A stretch of 64,000 nt of DNA, taken from NCBI RefSeq assembly GCF_902833645.1, contig NZ_CADFGE010000009.1:62001-126000 (forward strand). The letters are read 5' to 3'. Shown piece by piece: positions 25,462-33,532 of this stretch (position 1 is the first letter of the stretch; each line of letters opens with the position of its first letter). This DNA is from Paraburkholderia fungorum. Its GTDB lineage: Bacteria > Pseudomonadota > Gammaproteobacteria > Burkholderiales > Burkholderiaceae. The position numbers were made by a program, and so were the translations under genes. Below the pieces are notes generated by a model that saw only the letters and a list, made by a program, of their open reading frames with translations, had not been told where the DNA came from and searched no databases.

Positions 25462-25704
25462 GTGACCCCCGAACAGTTCAAGGAAATCCAGGCGGATCTG
25501 GGATGGACCCACGCTCAGTCCGCCGCAGCGCTCGGTCTGTCAGAAGTGAGCATAAAGCGCATCGCTACGGGCACGCAGGTTATTACGGAGCAGACCGCAC
25601 GAATGCTGGTAGGGCTCTTGTTGGTGCACAAAGAAGGATTAGCAAAGAAGTACACGAAGCTCCTTTTAAAGTATCATGGTGATACTATAATCGGAACTCG
25701 TTGA
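25462..25704 (+). CDS. HTH transcriptional regulator (XRE-like)
   Basis: The 80-residue protein (GTG start, (M)TPEQFKEIQADLGW) has a helix-turn-helix at about residues 15-38 (THAQSAAALGLSEVSIKRIATG), followed by a helix that may dimerise. It matches the short transcription factors that govern plasmid and phage modules. Three GTATCA-n3-TGATAC operators flank it, one over its own promoter and one inside its 3' end just before the next genes, so it probably represses itself and the cluster that follows. Confidence 0.8.
   Translation: MTPEQFKEIQADLGWTHAQSAAALGLSEVSIKRIATGTQVITEQTARMLVGLLLVHKEGLAKKYTKLLLKYHGDTIIGTR
25671..25691 (+). promoter_or_regulatory. Operator 3 and -10 box before the small-gene cluster
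   Basis: GTATCA-TGG-TGATAC (25671-25685) lies within the last codons of the HTH gene and touches a perfect TATAAT (25686-25691). The -35 is poor, as in activated or weak promoters. This would be the entry point for transcription of the genes from 25721 onward. Confidence 0.6.
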
Positions 25705-25720
25705 CACACGGAAAAGTATC

Positions 25721-25990
25721 GTGACTGAATCGAGCACGCCGACAACTGCTCAGCCTGAGGGCGAGTGGGAAGAATTCTGTGCAGGCGAATGTTGGTGGGC
25801 CGGGGTGGTGCTGTGGCTATGGGAAGCCACATGGGCCGCTCCCCGGCTTGCGATCGCCGATGATGAGGACTTAGGCGAGTGGCGCTATGTGCGCGGTGAC
25901 AAGCTTAACGACAATGACGAGGCATACCCTACGCATTGCTGCAAACCCGTTGCGCCGTTGCCTCCACCGGGTGTCTCAGCAAAGGAATAA
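25721..25990 (+). CDS. Unknown 89-residue protein, Trp/Cys-rich, DUF551-like end
   Basis: GTG start, (M)TESSTPTTAQPEG. The body has FCAGECWWAGVVLWLWE and the C-terminus reads YPTHCCKPVAPLPPPG, reminiscent of the THWMPLPEPP ending of DUF551-type phage proteins. A short open frame at 34414-34497 carries a second version of this end. It is the first gene after operator 3. Confidence 0.6.
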   Translation: MTESSTPTTAQPEGEWEEFCAGECWWAGVVLWLWEATWAAPRLAIADDEDLGEWRYVRGDKLNDNDEAYPTHCCKPVAPLPPPGVSAKE

Positions 25991-25993
25991 AAA

Positions 25994-26452
25994 GTGAAAG
26001 CCATTGCAGATGCGCTACGCGCTGGGCCAAACGAGTTTTTCTTCCAGTCACCGGACGGCAGGGTGGTCGATCCTGTGCAGATAAAGGGGGGATTCGACGT
26101 GCGAACGTCGGTGGCCGAGACGTGCACGTTCGAGCAGGTTCTTCAGCAGTCTGCGGACTGGTGCGCAAATAATCCGGCATGGATACGGATTTGCGATCTG
26201 CCCGACGGTTACAGCGATTCGCTGTACGTGCGGTGGAACGAGTTGAGTGCCGCGCAGCAGCGGCGCTGGGGTAGCGAGTTTGGTTACCAGGAGTTTGCAA
26301 CCAAGCGTTGCAAGGTGCCGTGCGGCGTTGTGTCGGGCAAAGGCGAGTTCTACGAGCGCATTACCGATGTACCACTGTTCCACAATTCGATGGCGGTTTT
26401 CCGTGTCGGTGTGAACAAGGCCAACGCTATGCGCGCAGCGCGCACAAAGTGA
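25994..26452 (+). CDS. Unknown 152-residue protein
   Basis: GTG start (AAAAAGTGAAAGCC) with AAAGGAA upstream. The soluble product begins (M)KAIADALRAGPNEFFFQ and has Cys residues in CEQ-free contexts (ETCTFEQ, NKCKV-like RCKVPCG). It follows the previous stop by three bases, so it is co-translated with the cluster. No family recognised. Confidence 0.6.
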   Translation: MKAIADALRAGPNEFFFQSPDGRVVDPVQIKGGFDVRTSVAETCTFEQVLQQSADWCANNPAWIRICDLPDGYSDSLYVRWNELSAAQQRRWGSEFGYQEFATKRCKVPCGVVSGKGEFYERITDVPLFHNSMAVFRVGVNKANAMRAARTK

Positions 26453-26474
26453 GCTGGATGTACGAGATAGCGAG

Positions 26475-26600
26475 ATGACACAGAAACTGTATTGGCGCTG
26501 GGAAACCGGAGCGGGTTGCTCGAGAGGAATTGAATCTTCGAGAAGCCAAATATCCAGCGCGTACCTTCTCGCTGGAGTCGTAGAAGTAAGGAAAATGTGA
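26475..26600 (+). CDS. 41-residue small protein
   Basis: ATG at 26475 opens a frame MTQKLYWRWETGAGCSRG that stops at 26600, its TGA sharing a base with the next ATG (TGATG). The overlap supports translation, but the ribosome site (GCGAG) is weak. Confidence 0.4.
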   Translation: MTQKLYWRWETGAGCSRGIESSRSQISSAYLLAGVVEVRKM

Positions 26601-26743
26601 TGCCTTCGGACAAGAAGCCGTGGAAACCTACGTTGCCGCCTCCCGTGACGTGCCCCGAGAAGACTGAATGCAAGTTCTATCAGGCGCTCAAGTCGGGAGA
26701 AAAATGTCCCGTCCAAGGTTGCGGCCGGCGTCGCACGCTGTGA
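26600..26743 (+). CDS. 47-residue Cys-rich protein
   Basis: The product MPSDKKPWKPTLPPPVTC contains four cysteines in a CPEKTEC ... CPVQGC arrangement followed by GRRRTL, likely a small zinc-binding knot. An AAGGAAAA stretch nine bases upstream serves as its ribosome site. It was read from the gap between longer genes. Confidence 0.55.
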   Translation: MPSDKKPWKPTLPPPVTCPEKTECKFYQALKSGEKCPVQGCGRRRTL

Positions 26744-26755
26744 GAGAGAAGTATC

Positions 26756-26947
26756 GTGAGAGAAGACCTCAAGGCCGCTGTTCTAATGATCCTGAGCACC
26801 CTTCCCGAAGGGGCCGAATTTCGGTTCTTCTGGAAAGACGGATCTCAGCATATGAGTTTCAAAGTCGGCGACGAGCCGGCCCAAGTCGCCCGGTTGAGTC
26901 GCGCGCCGAACGGCGTTGGGGTTGTCGTACCGGCAGCGCTGCATTAG
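26756..26947 (+). CDS. 63-residue small protein, GTG start
   Basis: GTG at 26756 follows GAGAGAAGTATC. The product (M)REDLKAAVLMILSTLPEG has a helix then strands (EFRFFWKDGSQHMSFKVGD). It fits the spacing of the cluster (12 bases from the previous stop). Unknown family. Confidence 0.5.
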   Translation: MREDLKAAVLMILSTLPEGAEFRFFWKDGSQHMSFKVGDEPAQVARLSRAPNGVGVVVPAALH

Positions 26948-27071
26948 CTTGGGGCCGGACCGTAACAAGCTAAACCTGACGCAGCTAGGCAGCTCGAGTA
27001 CGGCAAGCTTCTTCCCGCGAGGAACAAGTTTCACTTCGGCCTGCCTCTCGCCGAATAACCACGGAACGCAC

Positions 27072-27785
27072 ATGCACGAGTTGACCACCGCTTTCGCCTT
27101 ATGCACTGTGCAGGCATTGATGGACACGTCACTGGCTCTCACCTATGCCGACCCTCACGGGGTATCACGTGATGCCGCACGTCGTGCGCGAGATGCGATG
27201 GAAATTGAAATGGGATCGAGCGGCCGCTCATATTCCGCGGCGGAACGTTTGATGCTCTTCATAGGCGACGTTCGGTGGTTGTCGGATTCACTATATGACG
27301 AGCACGGGGTTTGCCGCTTTCCGGTGGAGAGGATGCTCCCATCTCATCAACTGCCCGCTACTCACGCCTTGTCTCGGCTGACGCGGGATATGGATCAGGC
27401 CGAATCCGAATTGAGAGGTCCGCGCGACGGTAGGAGGTTAGGGGAGGCTTCATCCCTTCGTTACCTCGCGAATCGTCTGGAATCGGTCGATAGTGTCGAT
27501 ACGCGCGCGCTGGCGCAAAAGGTACGAGCGGTCCTCAATGGTCCCGATCTTGCCGCAGCGGAGAGGGAAGGTTTTTACAATTGTCTTTGGGCTGGCGTAA
27601 CCCGATCGCTTGATCGGGAGGACTTCGCGCCTGAGCATCGGGATCTCCTTTCTGCGCTCGAGGTCGAGCTGGCTGGCCACGTGTACGGGTCGCGACTTGC
27701 GGAGGGGAAACTGGTGCGCCGGGAGTTCGCGCCAGGCGCGGAGGTGAAAACACGCGGAATCTTCCGTCGCTTTTTTGCCAGCTAA
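27072..27785 (+). CDS. Unknown 237-residue protein
   Basis: ATG at 27072 gives MHELTTAFALCTVQAL; a longer frame back to 26916 would overlap the previous gene. It is mostly helical and charged (RLTRDMDQAESELRG, TRALAQKVRAVLNG), with no signal peptide. It is one of the two largest proteins in the small-gene cluster. No family recognised. Confidence 0.6.
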   Translation: MHELTTAFALCTVQALMDTSLALTYADPHGVSRDAARRARDAMEIEMGSSGRSYSAAERLMLFIGDVRWLSDSLYDEHGVCRFPVERMLPSHQLPATHALSRLTRDMDQAESELRGPRDGRRLGEASSLRYLANRLESVDSVDTRALAQKVRAVLNGPDLAAAEREGFYNCLWAGVTRSLDREDFAPEHRDLLSALEVELAGHVYGSRLAEGKLVRREFAPGAEVKTRGIFRRFFAS

Positions 27786-27806
27786 TTTTTCGGAAGAGAC
27801 CGGAAT

Positions 27807-28178
27807 ATGGATTCGACGTTGAACTGGCAAAAGCGACTCATTCGCGGGCGCGAAGCGAGCGGCGTGATTAAACTCGGGTCTAGCGAGTCGGCGCCGGCGC
27901 CGACGTCACGCAACTGGAAGTCGCCGTTCGGAGGTGTCATTGAACGGGCGGTTGCCGCAAGTGCTGAAGAGCCCGGTGACATCGTAGAAGTCGATGATCA
28001 TGGTGCTGCCCGTGTTGTCGGTCGTCGTCCCCGCGTAGCGGGGGCGCCGAGCGACATCTCAGAACAAGCCATCAGGGCGCGTCTTAGAGCGATTTACGGC
28101 GATGAGGCATCGAGGCTCGGCGACGTGAAAGCCGGGGCGAATGTTGTTGTGTTCCGTAGGCTCAATTCATCGTCATAA
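27807..28178 (+). CDS. Unknown 123-residue protein
   Basis: The product MDSTLNWQKRLIRGREA has a Ser/Pro/Ala linker around residue 30 and a C-terminal helix-strand part (EQAIRARLRAIYGDEASRL). It appears soluble. GGAAGAGACCGGAAT precedes the ATG. Unknown. Confidence 0.55.
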   Translation: MDSTLNWQKRLIRGREASGVIKLGSSESAPAPTSRNWKSPFGGVIERAVAASAEEPGDIVEVDDHGAARVVGRRPRVAGAPSDISEQAIRARLRAIYGDEASRLGDVKAGANVVVFRRLNSSS

Positions 28179-28190
28179 GGAAGCGTTGAC

Positions 28191-28394
28191 ATGAAATTCC
28201 GTCAGGTATCAGGTGTGGCGCACTGCATCGGCTGCGGTTGCCACGATTATCAAGCTTGCGAGTGCGGATGTTGGTGGCTACGAGTCGATTACGCGGCTGC
28301 CGTAGGTGTTTGCAGCGAGTGTGAGGAGCATCTGGCTCGTTGGGAAGCCGGCGATCGCAGCCGCGAGGCAAAGTCAAGTCCGGCACCGGTGTAG
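28191..28394 (+). CDS. Cys-rich metal-binding small protein
   Basis: Eight cysteines lie at residues 12, 15, 17, 23, 25, 27, 41 and 44 (HCIGCGCHDYQACECGCWW ... VCSEC). This CxxCxC...AC.CGCWW arrangement recurs in phage and plasmid small proteins and must bind zinc or a cluster. The 67-residue protein has an AAGGAAG ribosome site. Role unknown. Confidence 0.65.
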   Translation: MKFRQVSGVAHCIGCGCHDYQACECGCWWLRVDYAAAVGVCSECEEHLARWEAGDRSREAKSSPAPV

Positions 28395-28416
28395 CGCCTT
28401 GGAAAGCAGGAAGAGG

Positions 28417-28599
28417 ATGATGAAAAGGACTTTCAAAAGCGGTTTGGTGATCGGCGGCGGACTTGGAGCGAGTACCGTCATGTTCGCACTGGCGTTGTGC
28501 GAAGGCTTCACGTCCGTCATGGAACTCGGCGCCGTCTCAATCGTTGTGGGCTTGGTGGCAATGATGTCCGTTTCGCGCCTTCCCTCGCCGCGCGGCTGA
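28417..28599 (+). CDS. Small two-helix membrane protein
   Basis: ATGATGAAAAGG after AGGAAGAGG. The 60-residue product has two hydrophobic helices (LVIGGGLGASTVMFALALC; MELGAVSIVVGLVAMM). Membrane location is clear, function unknown. Confidence 0.6.
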   Translation: MMKRTFKSGLVIGGGLGASTVMFALALCEGFTSVMELGAVSIVVGLVAMMSVSRLPSPRG

Positions 28600-28644
28600 C
28601 CATCGGAAAAGCGGCTCCGGCCGCATAGCAAGGAAACTCTTCAA

Positions 28645-29049
28645 ATGACCGCGCTTTCAATTTTCTCAGAAGACCTTGCATTGAGCGCCGTAGAGCAACG
28701 TTTTGTCTCGGCAATGCTGAGCGCGAGCCCAGCGGCGGCGTCCGGCGAGTTGATCAACGTCTCAATGGCTACGCTCGCGGCAGCGGTTAAATCGGAGTTG
28801 GAGCCGGAAGAACTCGAAGAACCGGATGTGCAGCAGATCCTTTTGAACGGTGCGGAAGTCGTCCTCGCTGGCCTTCTTCGACAAGCTCGCCTTTTAGCTG
28901 GAGCCGACGAGTCTACGACTACTTCGTTTCGGGTGCTGGACGAGATTCGGTTTCGCAAGGGAGCCGAATTGGTCGAGGTGCGATTGGGACAGGCGTTCCT
29001 GCAAATGCTCACGTACATTGCGGACAATCGCCGTGTGCAGCTTTTTTAG
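28645..29049 (+). CDS. Unknown 134-residue protein
   Basis: The product starts MTALSIFSEDLALSAVEQ and is helical, with an acidic middle (ELEPEELEEPDVQQI) and a final strand/helix part (VLDEIRFRKGAELVEVRLG). AAGGAAA is 11 bases upstream. It appears soluble. Unknown. Confidence 0.55.
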   Translation: MTALSIFSEDLALSAVEQRFVSAMLSASPAAASGELINVSMATLAAAVKSELEPEELEEPDVQQILLNGAEVVLAGLLRQARLLAGADESTTTSFRVLDEIRFRKGAELVEVRLGQAFLQMLTYIADNRRVQLF

Positions 29050-29064
29050 GTCGGAAAAGACGCT

Positions 29065-29367
29065 ATGAATCATTCGTCGGAAGGTCAGCAGCCGCGCATC
29101 GAAGGCGTCCCGGCAAGGGACGGCTACTACTGGTACTACAAGCGTGGTGCTGTGCTGCCGAGCTTGGTGATGATCGGTACGCGTGGCACCGAGCGAATAA
29201 TCAAGGAGGGCCCTGCGAGCCAGCGGTGTTGGTTTCCCGGCGAGTTTTTCGTGGGGCCGATCGAGCCGCCGGTTGGCACCCCGGATGCCCTTGCGCGGAG
29301 CGAGGCCAGGCACGGCGAAGAGATTTGGATTGAGCCGGTAAGCGGTCCGGCAGTGACCGCCGATTAG
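29065..29367 (+). CDS. Unknown 100-residue beta-rich protein
   Basis: It starts MNHSSEGQQPRIEG after GGAAAAG. Tyr/Trp-rich strands (GYYWYYKRGAVLPSLVMIG) and a PGEFFVGPIEPP segment suggest a small beta fold. Unknown family. Confidence 0.55.
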   Translation: MNHSSEGQQPRIEGVPARDGYYWYYKRGAVLPSLVMIGTRGTERIIKEGPASQRCWFPGEFFVGPIEPPVGTPDALARSEARHGEEIWIEPVSGPAVTAD

Positions 29368-29393
29368 GACTGTAAAAAAACGGAAGTCTGCGT

Positions 29394-29687
29394 ATGACGG
29401 TGCGGACCTTGAAAACGGTGCTGCTTGCGGCTTTGCTAGTTGCAGGCCTGTCGGCCACCGCCGAGCGCGTGTGGCTGGTTAATGCCCCGGTCTATCCTCG
29501 CTTTCTGGCGACTGACCTTGGCAATGTCGATGTCGCGCGCCTGCAGGAACTACACAATGCGGCGTGCAAGCACGACGCGATCGAGGTGTATCCGAAGCGT
29601 GGGGTTTGGATACTGCGCTGCGGCTTCGCGTATTACGGCGCGCACACGTATGTTAGCCATGCCGATCCCCTCGAGGCATATCGGTGA
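29394..29687 (+). CDS. Small secreted protein
   Basis: A signal peptide covers about residues 1-23 (LKTVLLAALLVAGLSATA). The mature part is about 74 residues with two Cys (NAACKHD, LRCGF), which could form a disulfide in the periplasm. Ribosome site CGGAAG. Unknown function. Confidence 0.6.
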   Translation: MTVRTLKTVLLAALLVAGLSATAERVWLVNAPVYPRFLATDLGNVDVARLQELHNAACKHDAIEVYPKRGVWILRCGFAYYGAHTYVSHADPLEAYR

Positions 29688-29873
29688 CGAGAATGCCAAG
29701 AATGTTCCGGGGCTCGGGCTTGCTTACGTCGAGATGGATGCGAAGTGGGTGAGAGATTCATCGAGGGCCGTGTGTCCATATGGGCAGACGTGCCTGCACG
29801 GAGGTAGCGGGCAGCGATCAAACTGAAGGAAAAGCAGAGCCCGCTGTCCAACAATCAAGTACAACATAGCCAT

Positions 29874-30254
29874 ATGAAAAAGCTGGTTCTCTACCACTGC
29901 CGTCTACGCCGCGCTCCACTCCTGGTCCGGGTCATCGTTGCCGCCGCGGCACTGCTTGTCGCCGCCCTGGTGAAGGAAGCCCTTCGCCCGGTCTGGGCTC
30001 ATTTTTATCTGGCTCCGTCCATGATGGATTTCGTCGTGACGATGCTGGAATTCCCGGTAGTCGCTTTCTTCGCGAGCCCGGCAGTTCGTGGGCTGCCGGC
30101 CTCTCCTGAGGCCCCCGCGAAGCGGGTGCCGCTTGAGACCGACTTTGCGGCGCACAATCCTTTCAGCATGCGCCTTACAGACGACCTAAGGGCCGATTCG
30201 GCTATCGGCGAGCCGTGGGTTGATACGCGTGTCGGTGACGACTTGAACCGCTAA
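29874..30254 (+). CDS. Membrane protein, 126 residues
   Basis: Two hydrophobic helices (PLLVRVIVAAAALLVAAL; MDFVVTMLEFPVVAFFA) are followed by a soluble tail (ETDFAAHNPFSMRLTDD). The 186-base gap upstream holds only a poor 22-codon frame at 29687. Unknown. Confidence 0.55.
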   Translation: MKKLVLYHCRLRRAPLLVRVIVAAAALLVAALVKEALRPVWAHFYLAPSMMDFVVTMLEFPVVAFFASPAVRGLPASPEAPAKRVPLETDFAAHNPFSMRLTDDLRADSAIGEPWVDTRVGDDLNR

Positions 30255-30269
30255 TCGGTAAAGTGAACC

Positions 30270-30446
30270 ATGTCTAAATTGACCTCAGCACTCGCACTGC
30301 GTGCGGCGATTAACTTGCTTCGCGACTCGGCCGAATCGCGCAAGATGCCCTCTGGCGAGCCATTAGATGACGCCAACGTTCAGTTGCACTTCGATGCTGC
30401 GGATACTCTCGAAGAGTCCTTGTCGGACCTTCGAGACCACGAATAG
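30270..30446 (+). CDS. 58-residue helical protein
   Basis: ATG at 30270 gives MSKLTSALALRAAINLLRDS and ends ...DLRDHE before TAG at 30444. It looks like a two-helix hairpin of acidic character. It was read in the gap between membrane proteins and lies seven bases before the next ATG. Confidence 0.5.
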   Translation: MSKLTSALALRAAINLLRDSAESRKMPSGEPLDDANVQLHFDAADTLEESLSDLRDHE

Positions 30447-30453
30447 GAAAGCC

Positions 30454-30699
30454 ATGAACGAAGATTTTGCGTACTCGAAGCGCATGCACTTCGAGAAGAC
30501 GGTCAAGCCGGCGCAGCGGAAGGAGCGGCGTGAACTCGCTATTGCCTTGGTTGGCATCGCGATATTTTTCGCGGGCGCGCTCGATGGGGACATTTCCGCC
30601 AGGGTGCTCGACCATGCTGCCGGGGTAATGCTCGCAGTCGTGATGACGTGGGCGATGCTACAGATGAGTTGTGTCCCGCAGACTCGGCAGGATTCGTAA
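30454..30699 (+). CDS. Small membrane protein, 81 residues
   Basis: It starts MNEDFAYSKRMHFEK after TAGGAAAG, with a basic N-terminus and two membrane helices (LAIALVGIAIFFAGAL; AAGVMLAVVMTWAMLQM). The stop overlaps the next ATG by one base (TAATG). Confidence 0.55.
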   Translation: MNEDFAYSKRMHFEKTVKPAQRKERRELAIALVGIAIFFAGALDGDISARVLDHAAGVMLAVVMTWAMLQMSCVPQTRQDS

Positions 30700-31142
30700 T
30701 GCTGCGCCCGGTATCAAAGCGGATTGCTTCCCGAATGTGGTTGGTGCTGGCCGGGCTGTCTGTGGCTGAGACGGTCGGGCTGTTCGTCCTTGCTCCGTAC
30801 TGGAACGGCGGCGCCATCGCCGCAGAGATTCACGGACTCGCGTGCTTCGTCGCGGGCTTCGCCGTTTCATTTCTGCTGCTCGGCATATCCGAGCCCGGTA
30901 CCAGGTGGTCCACCAGGGCGAATCGGTATATGTTCGCCGTAATGGGCGGACTTGCGTTCGATGTGGTCGTGACGTGGGCACTGTGGGCGGCGGGGTATCC
31001 GATTGTGAACGGGACGATCCAGCGCGGTTTAATGGGGCAAAACTACTGGCTCGGCCCGGTGATTCTTGCTTACGCAGTGGTCGTCTGGCTGATGTACCGC
31101 GCCGCGCTGGCGAAAGAGCCACGCCAAGCCCGGCCGAACTGA
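30699..31142 (+). CDS. Four-helix membrane protein, 147 residues
   Basis: It is coupled to the previous gene (TAATG). Four hydrophobic segments (MWLVLAGLSVAETVGLFVL; LACFVAGFAVSFLLLG; FAVMGGLAFDVVVTWALW; LGPVILAYAVVVWLMY) indicate an integral membrane protein. Family not recognised. Confidence 0.6.
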   Translation: MLRPVSKRIASRMWLVLAGLSVAETVGLFVLAPYWNGGAIAAEIHGLACFVAGFAVSFLLLGISEPGTRWSTRANRYMFAVMGGLAFDVVVTWALWAAGYPIVNGTIQRGLMGQNYWLGPVILAYAVVVWLMYRAALAKEPRQARPN

Positions 31143-31157
31143 GGACGGAACAGAGCC

Positions 31158-31271
31158 ATGCTATCCGTAGAACGATTGCATTTCGTACTGATCGCCGCGG
31201 CGATCACGGCGGCCGTGATGGCGCTCGCATTCGGCCTTGGCCTGCTGATCGGTAAGCTGGGCAAGCGATAG
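31158..31271 (+). CDS. 37-residue single-helix membrane peptide
   Basis: ATG at 31158 to TAG at 31271. The product is nearly all one membrane helix (VLIAAAITAAVMALAFGLG) with a basic end (KLGKR). GGACGGAAC lies upstream. It was read from the gap. Confidence 0.5.
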   Translation: MLSVERLHFVLIAAAITAAVMALAFGLGLLIGKLGKR

Positions 31272-31283
31272 GAAAAACACTTT

Positions 31284-31517
31284 ATGAAGACACTCGCTTT
31301 CGTTCTTCGATTTCACGCGCTGCAATTTGTTCTCGGTCTAGGCCTGGTTGCGGGCGCAATCGGGATGCACTTTTCCTACGTCCCGACGCCGGCCGGCGCG
31401 CCCTACGAATCCATCGGGGATATGGTGCATCCGTGGTTTGAGGTCATCGTTGGAGTTATCGGCTTGGGGTGCGTTGTTTCGGCGTGGCTCAAGGGTCGAA
31501 CGCTCCGCGCGAGTTGA
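31284..31517 (+). CDS. Small membrane protein, 77 residues
   Basis: It starts MKTLAFVLRFHALQFV after GGAAAAA. Two membrane helices flank a loop (SYVPTPAGAPYESIGDMVH). Unknown function, typical member of the cluster. Confidence 0.55.
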   Translation: MKTLAFVLRFHALQFVLGLGLVAGAIGMHFSYVPTPAGAPYESIGDMVHPWFEVIVGVIGLGCVVSAWLKGRTLRAS

Positions 31518-31531
31518 ACGACTGGAAAAGC

Positions 31532-31825
31532 ATGATCTCAATCCGAGATTTCAGGGATATTGTCTTGGCCGCACGACCCGAACCGGAGCTTCGATTCACA
31601 TTCGAGACGGTGGGTGGACCTGGTGTCCATGAGGCGCGCTGGACGTTCCCAGGGTCAAAGTACAAAGGCGGTTCGGTCATGCTTATTCATGGCACCTATG
31701 AGTTGGCGTTCGGCATGGTATCCGGCGACATTGATGCGTGGACTCCCGAAGCCAAAGCGTACGACCGCGACGGCCTTATAGGTTACCCAGCCAAAAGTTG
31801 CGTACAGCGTGGCGATAAAAGTTGA
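31532..31825 (+). CDS. Unknown 97-residue beta-rich protein
   Basis: The start at 31532 (MISIRDFRDIVLAAR) follows GGAAAAG; an upstream in-frame start would overlap the preceding gene. Strands (ELRFTFETVGG, EARWTFPGSKYKG) suggest a small soluble beta fold. Unknown. Confidence 0.5.
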   Translation: MISIRDFRDIVLAARPEPELRFTFETVGGPGVHEARWTFPGSKYKGGSVMLIHGTYELAFGMVSGDIDAWTPEAKAYDRDGLIGYPAKSCVQRGDKS

Positions 31826-31890
31826 AGGGACCGCTCCTTTTAGGGGTCTCTGGAATGTACTCAAATGCAACGGCGACGCATAGGAAAGAA

Positions 31891-32151
31891 ATGAACTTGA
31901 CGATGATTATATCCATGCTCGGGCTTGCTATCGCCTTGGCCTCGCTCTGGATCTCCCTCACGGCCGGGTCGCGCAGAGAGCGCGTCCAGATCGAGATTAG
32001 CCGCAGCACCTATCTCGATTCCGAGGGCAAGGAGCGAGTGTCCTATTCCTTCGGCCATGGGCACCCTAAGACAGTCCTCGACCGCTTTCGCATAGCGCAG
32101 GCGCGCAGGCGTTTCGACCGTCTGTCTCGGGACAACAACCCTGTCGCTTGA
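31891..32151 (+). CDS. Membrane-anchored small protein, 86 residues
   Basis: ATG at 31891 after TAGGAAAG. One N-terminal membrane helix (MIISMLGLAIALASLWISL) is followed by a basic, soluble tail with strands (VQIEISRSTYLD). The following 277 bases to 32428 contain no credible gene. Confidence 0.55.
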   Translation: MNLTMIISMLGLAIALASLWISLTAGSRRERVQIEISRSTYLDSEGKERVSYSFGHGHPKTVLDRFRIAQARRRFDRLSRDNNPVA

Positions 32152-32428
32152 CGTGCCGAAGCGGGTCGGAAGAGGGCCGGGGAAGGTTTGAGGGGATTGA
32201 GGCTGGGAAACGAGCGTCGGGGTCAAGACAAAGGTGCCGGGACAAATAGTTTGACTTGCATGTGAAACTTTGCTCCTTGAGGCCGTATACGGTTGTATCC
32301 GTGTCGTGCCGCCGAGCTCCAGACGCCGCCGGGATAACCGGGACGGTCCCAACGATCGCCGAGGCGCCTCGCCACGGAAAAGAGTTTGGCGCGAGCGCGC
32401 GAAATGGCCCATAGGCGTTAAAGAGAAC

Positions 32429-32803
32429 ATGATGAAAAAAACACTCATTGCAAGCGTTTTGGTGTTGACAACGACGGCTGCGTACGCCGCGTCCATCACG
32501 CTAGACGCCGGAAAGTCGCTGAGGCAGCAAACGAAAACCATCGCGGCGAACGCAGGATACACGGTGTTGTGGAAGCTCGACGTAGATGCGCCCGCTGGTG
32601 AATCCGTTCATCCATATGCGCGCTGGCAAGACGCGATCTACGGTGCTACAAAGCAGCTTTCGAAGACGACGACCGCTGACACGAAAATCGCCGATCTGGC
32701 TGCCCCGGTAGTTTGCGATGGCAGCAAAACCATCGTTGTCACAACGCTCGGCGATGCCCGGAACATTGTGCGTGCAGAGCCAGGCTGTCAGGCGCTGAAG
32801 TGA
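32429..32803 (+). CDS. Periplasmic TcpQ-like protein
   Basis: A signal peptide (MMKKTLIASVLVLTTTAAYA) precedes a single small domain of about 100 residues. The mature start ITLDAGKSLRQQTKTI ... TVLWKLDVD matches the TcpQ C-terminal domain (G-tLrq...aGw.v.W), found in toxin-coregulated pilus and type IVb pilus proteins such as PilL. Here it is alone, without the usual N-terminal part or pilus genes nearby, so it may be an adaptor or a piece of a dismantled pilus system. Confidence 0.55.
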   Translation: MMKKTLIASVLVLTTTAAYAASITLDAGKSLRQQTKTIAANAGYTVLWKLDVDAPAGESVHPYARWQDAIYGATKQLSKTTTADTKIADLAAPVVCDGSKTIVVTTLGDARNIVRAEPGCQALK

Positions 32804-32835
32804 CCGGTGATCAAATATCGGAAAGGGTGCAAAAA

Positions 32836-33018
32836 GTGAAGGAGCTACTTGATTTCGTTGGCAGTGATTTTGGTTCAGGTGCATCGGCAGGCATCTGCGC
32901 CGGATTGATCGGTGTAGGCGCCATGCTCGGCAGCTTCGCAATGAGCGCATTCGGGCTGGTCGGGATGGTTTGTGCGCTGGCAAACTACTCGGTTCGCAGA
33001 GCGTCGACTCGCGGATAG
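32836..33018 (+). CDS. Small membrane protein with Gly-rich helices
   Basis: GTG at 32836 (AAAAAGTGAAGG, GGAAAGG upstream) gives 60 residues; a GTG at 32800 overlapping the previous stop would give 72. The product has a Gly/Ala-rich hydrophobic region (GASAGICAGLIGVGAMLGSF) recalling bacteriocin-like peptides, plus a second helix. No immunity or export gene is recognised. Confidence 0.5.
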   Translation: MKELLDFVGSDFGSGASAGICAGLIGVGAMLGSFAMSAFGLVGMVCALANYSVRRASTRG

Positions 33019-33047
33019 CGCGCGAGCGACGCGAAACAGGAGCAGTC

Positions 33048-33530
33048 ATGGGGCATCAGATGAATCGCAAAACGATCTTGCTCGCTATCGCGATGGTGGT
33101 CCTCCCGCGAATCGGGGGAGCGCACGGTTTGCCAGCTTCCGAAGTGGAGGCTTCTTGTCAAAACGTAAAGGTCAGAGACGATCATCAAAAGTGCCTCAAA
33201 ACCCTTGGCTCCATTGAGCTTCGCTCATACACGGTCGCCGTTGAAATTGCAGGCAAGCCCTTCACCATCAACCTGGAGGATGGCGGCTCGCCAAACGGAG
33301 CAAGTGCTGAGGGCGTGACGGTACAAATCATGGCTCAGCCCTCATTGCATGATGGCGCGCTCAAAGGTCTGCTGTTCGTTTCGGACGAAAAGGCAGATCC
33401 CTCCGAGAAGGGCTGGTTCGGTCCGCCTGCTCCGGTTGTTATCCAGAGCGATTTGCCGGTCGTCGTGACGACTCCGACGGGCAAGCGAGTCACGATGATC
33501 GTGCGTAACATTCAGAGCTCGGAAAGTTGA
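33048..33530 (+). CDS. Secreted protein, 160 residues
   Basis: The start MGHQMNRKTILLAIAMV follows ACAGGAG. The signal peptide ends near IGGAHG, and the mature part has a Cys pair (ASCQNVKVRDDHQKCLK) and beta strands to the end (TPTGKRVTMIVRNI). Periplasmic location is likely. Unknown family. Confidence 0.6.
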   Translation: MGHQMNRKTILLAIAMVVLPRIGGAHGLPASEVEASCQNVKVRDDHQKCLKTLGSIELRSYTVAVEIAGKPFTINLEDGGSPNGASAEGVTVQIMAQPSLHDGALKGLLFVSDEKADPSEKGWFGPPAPVVIQSDLPVVVTTPTGKRVTMIVRNIQSSES

Positions 33531-33532
33531 CG

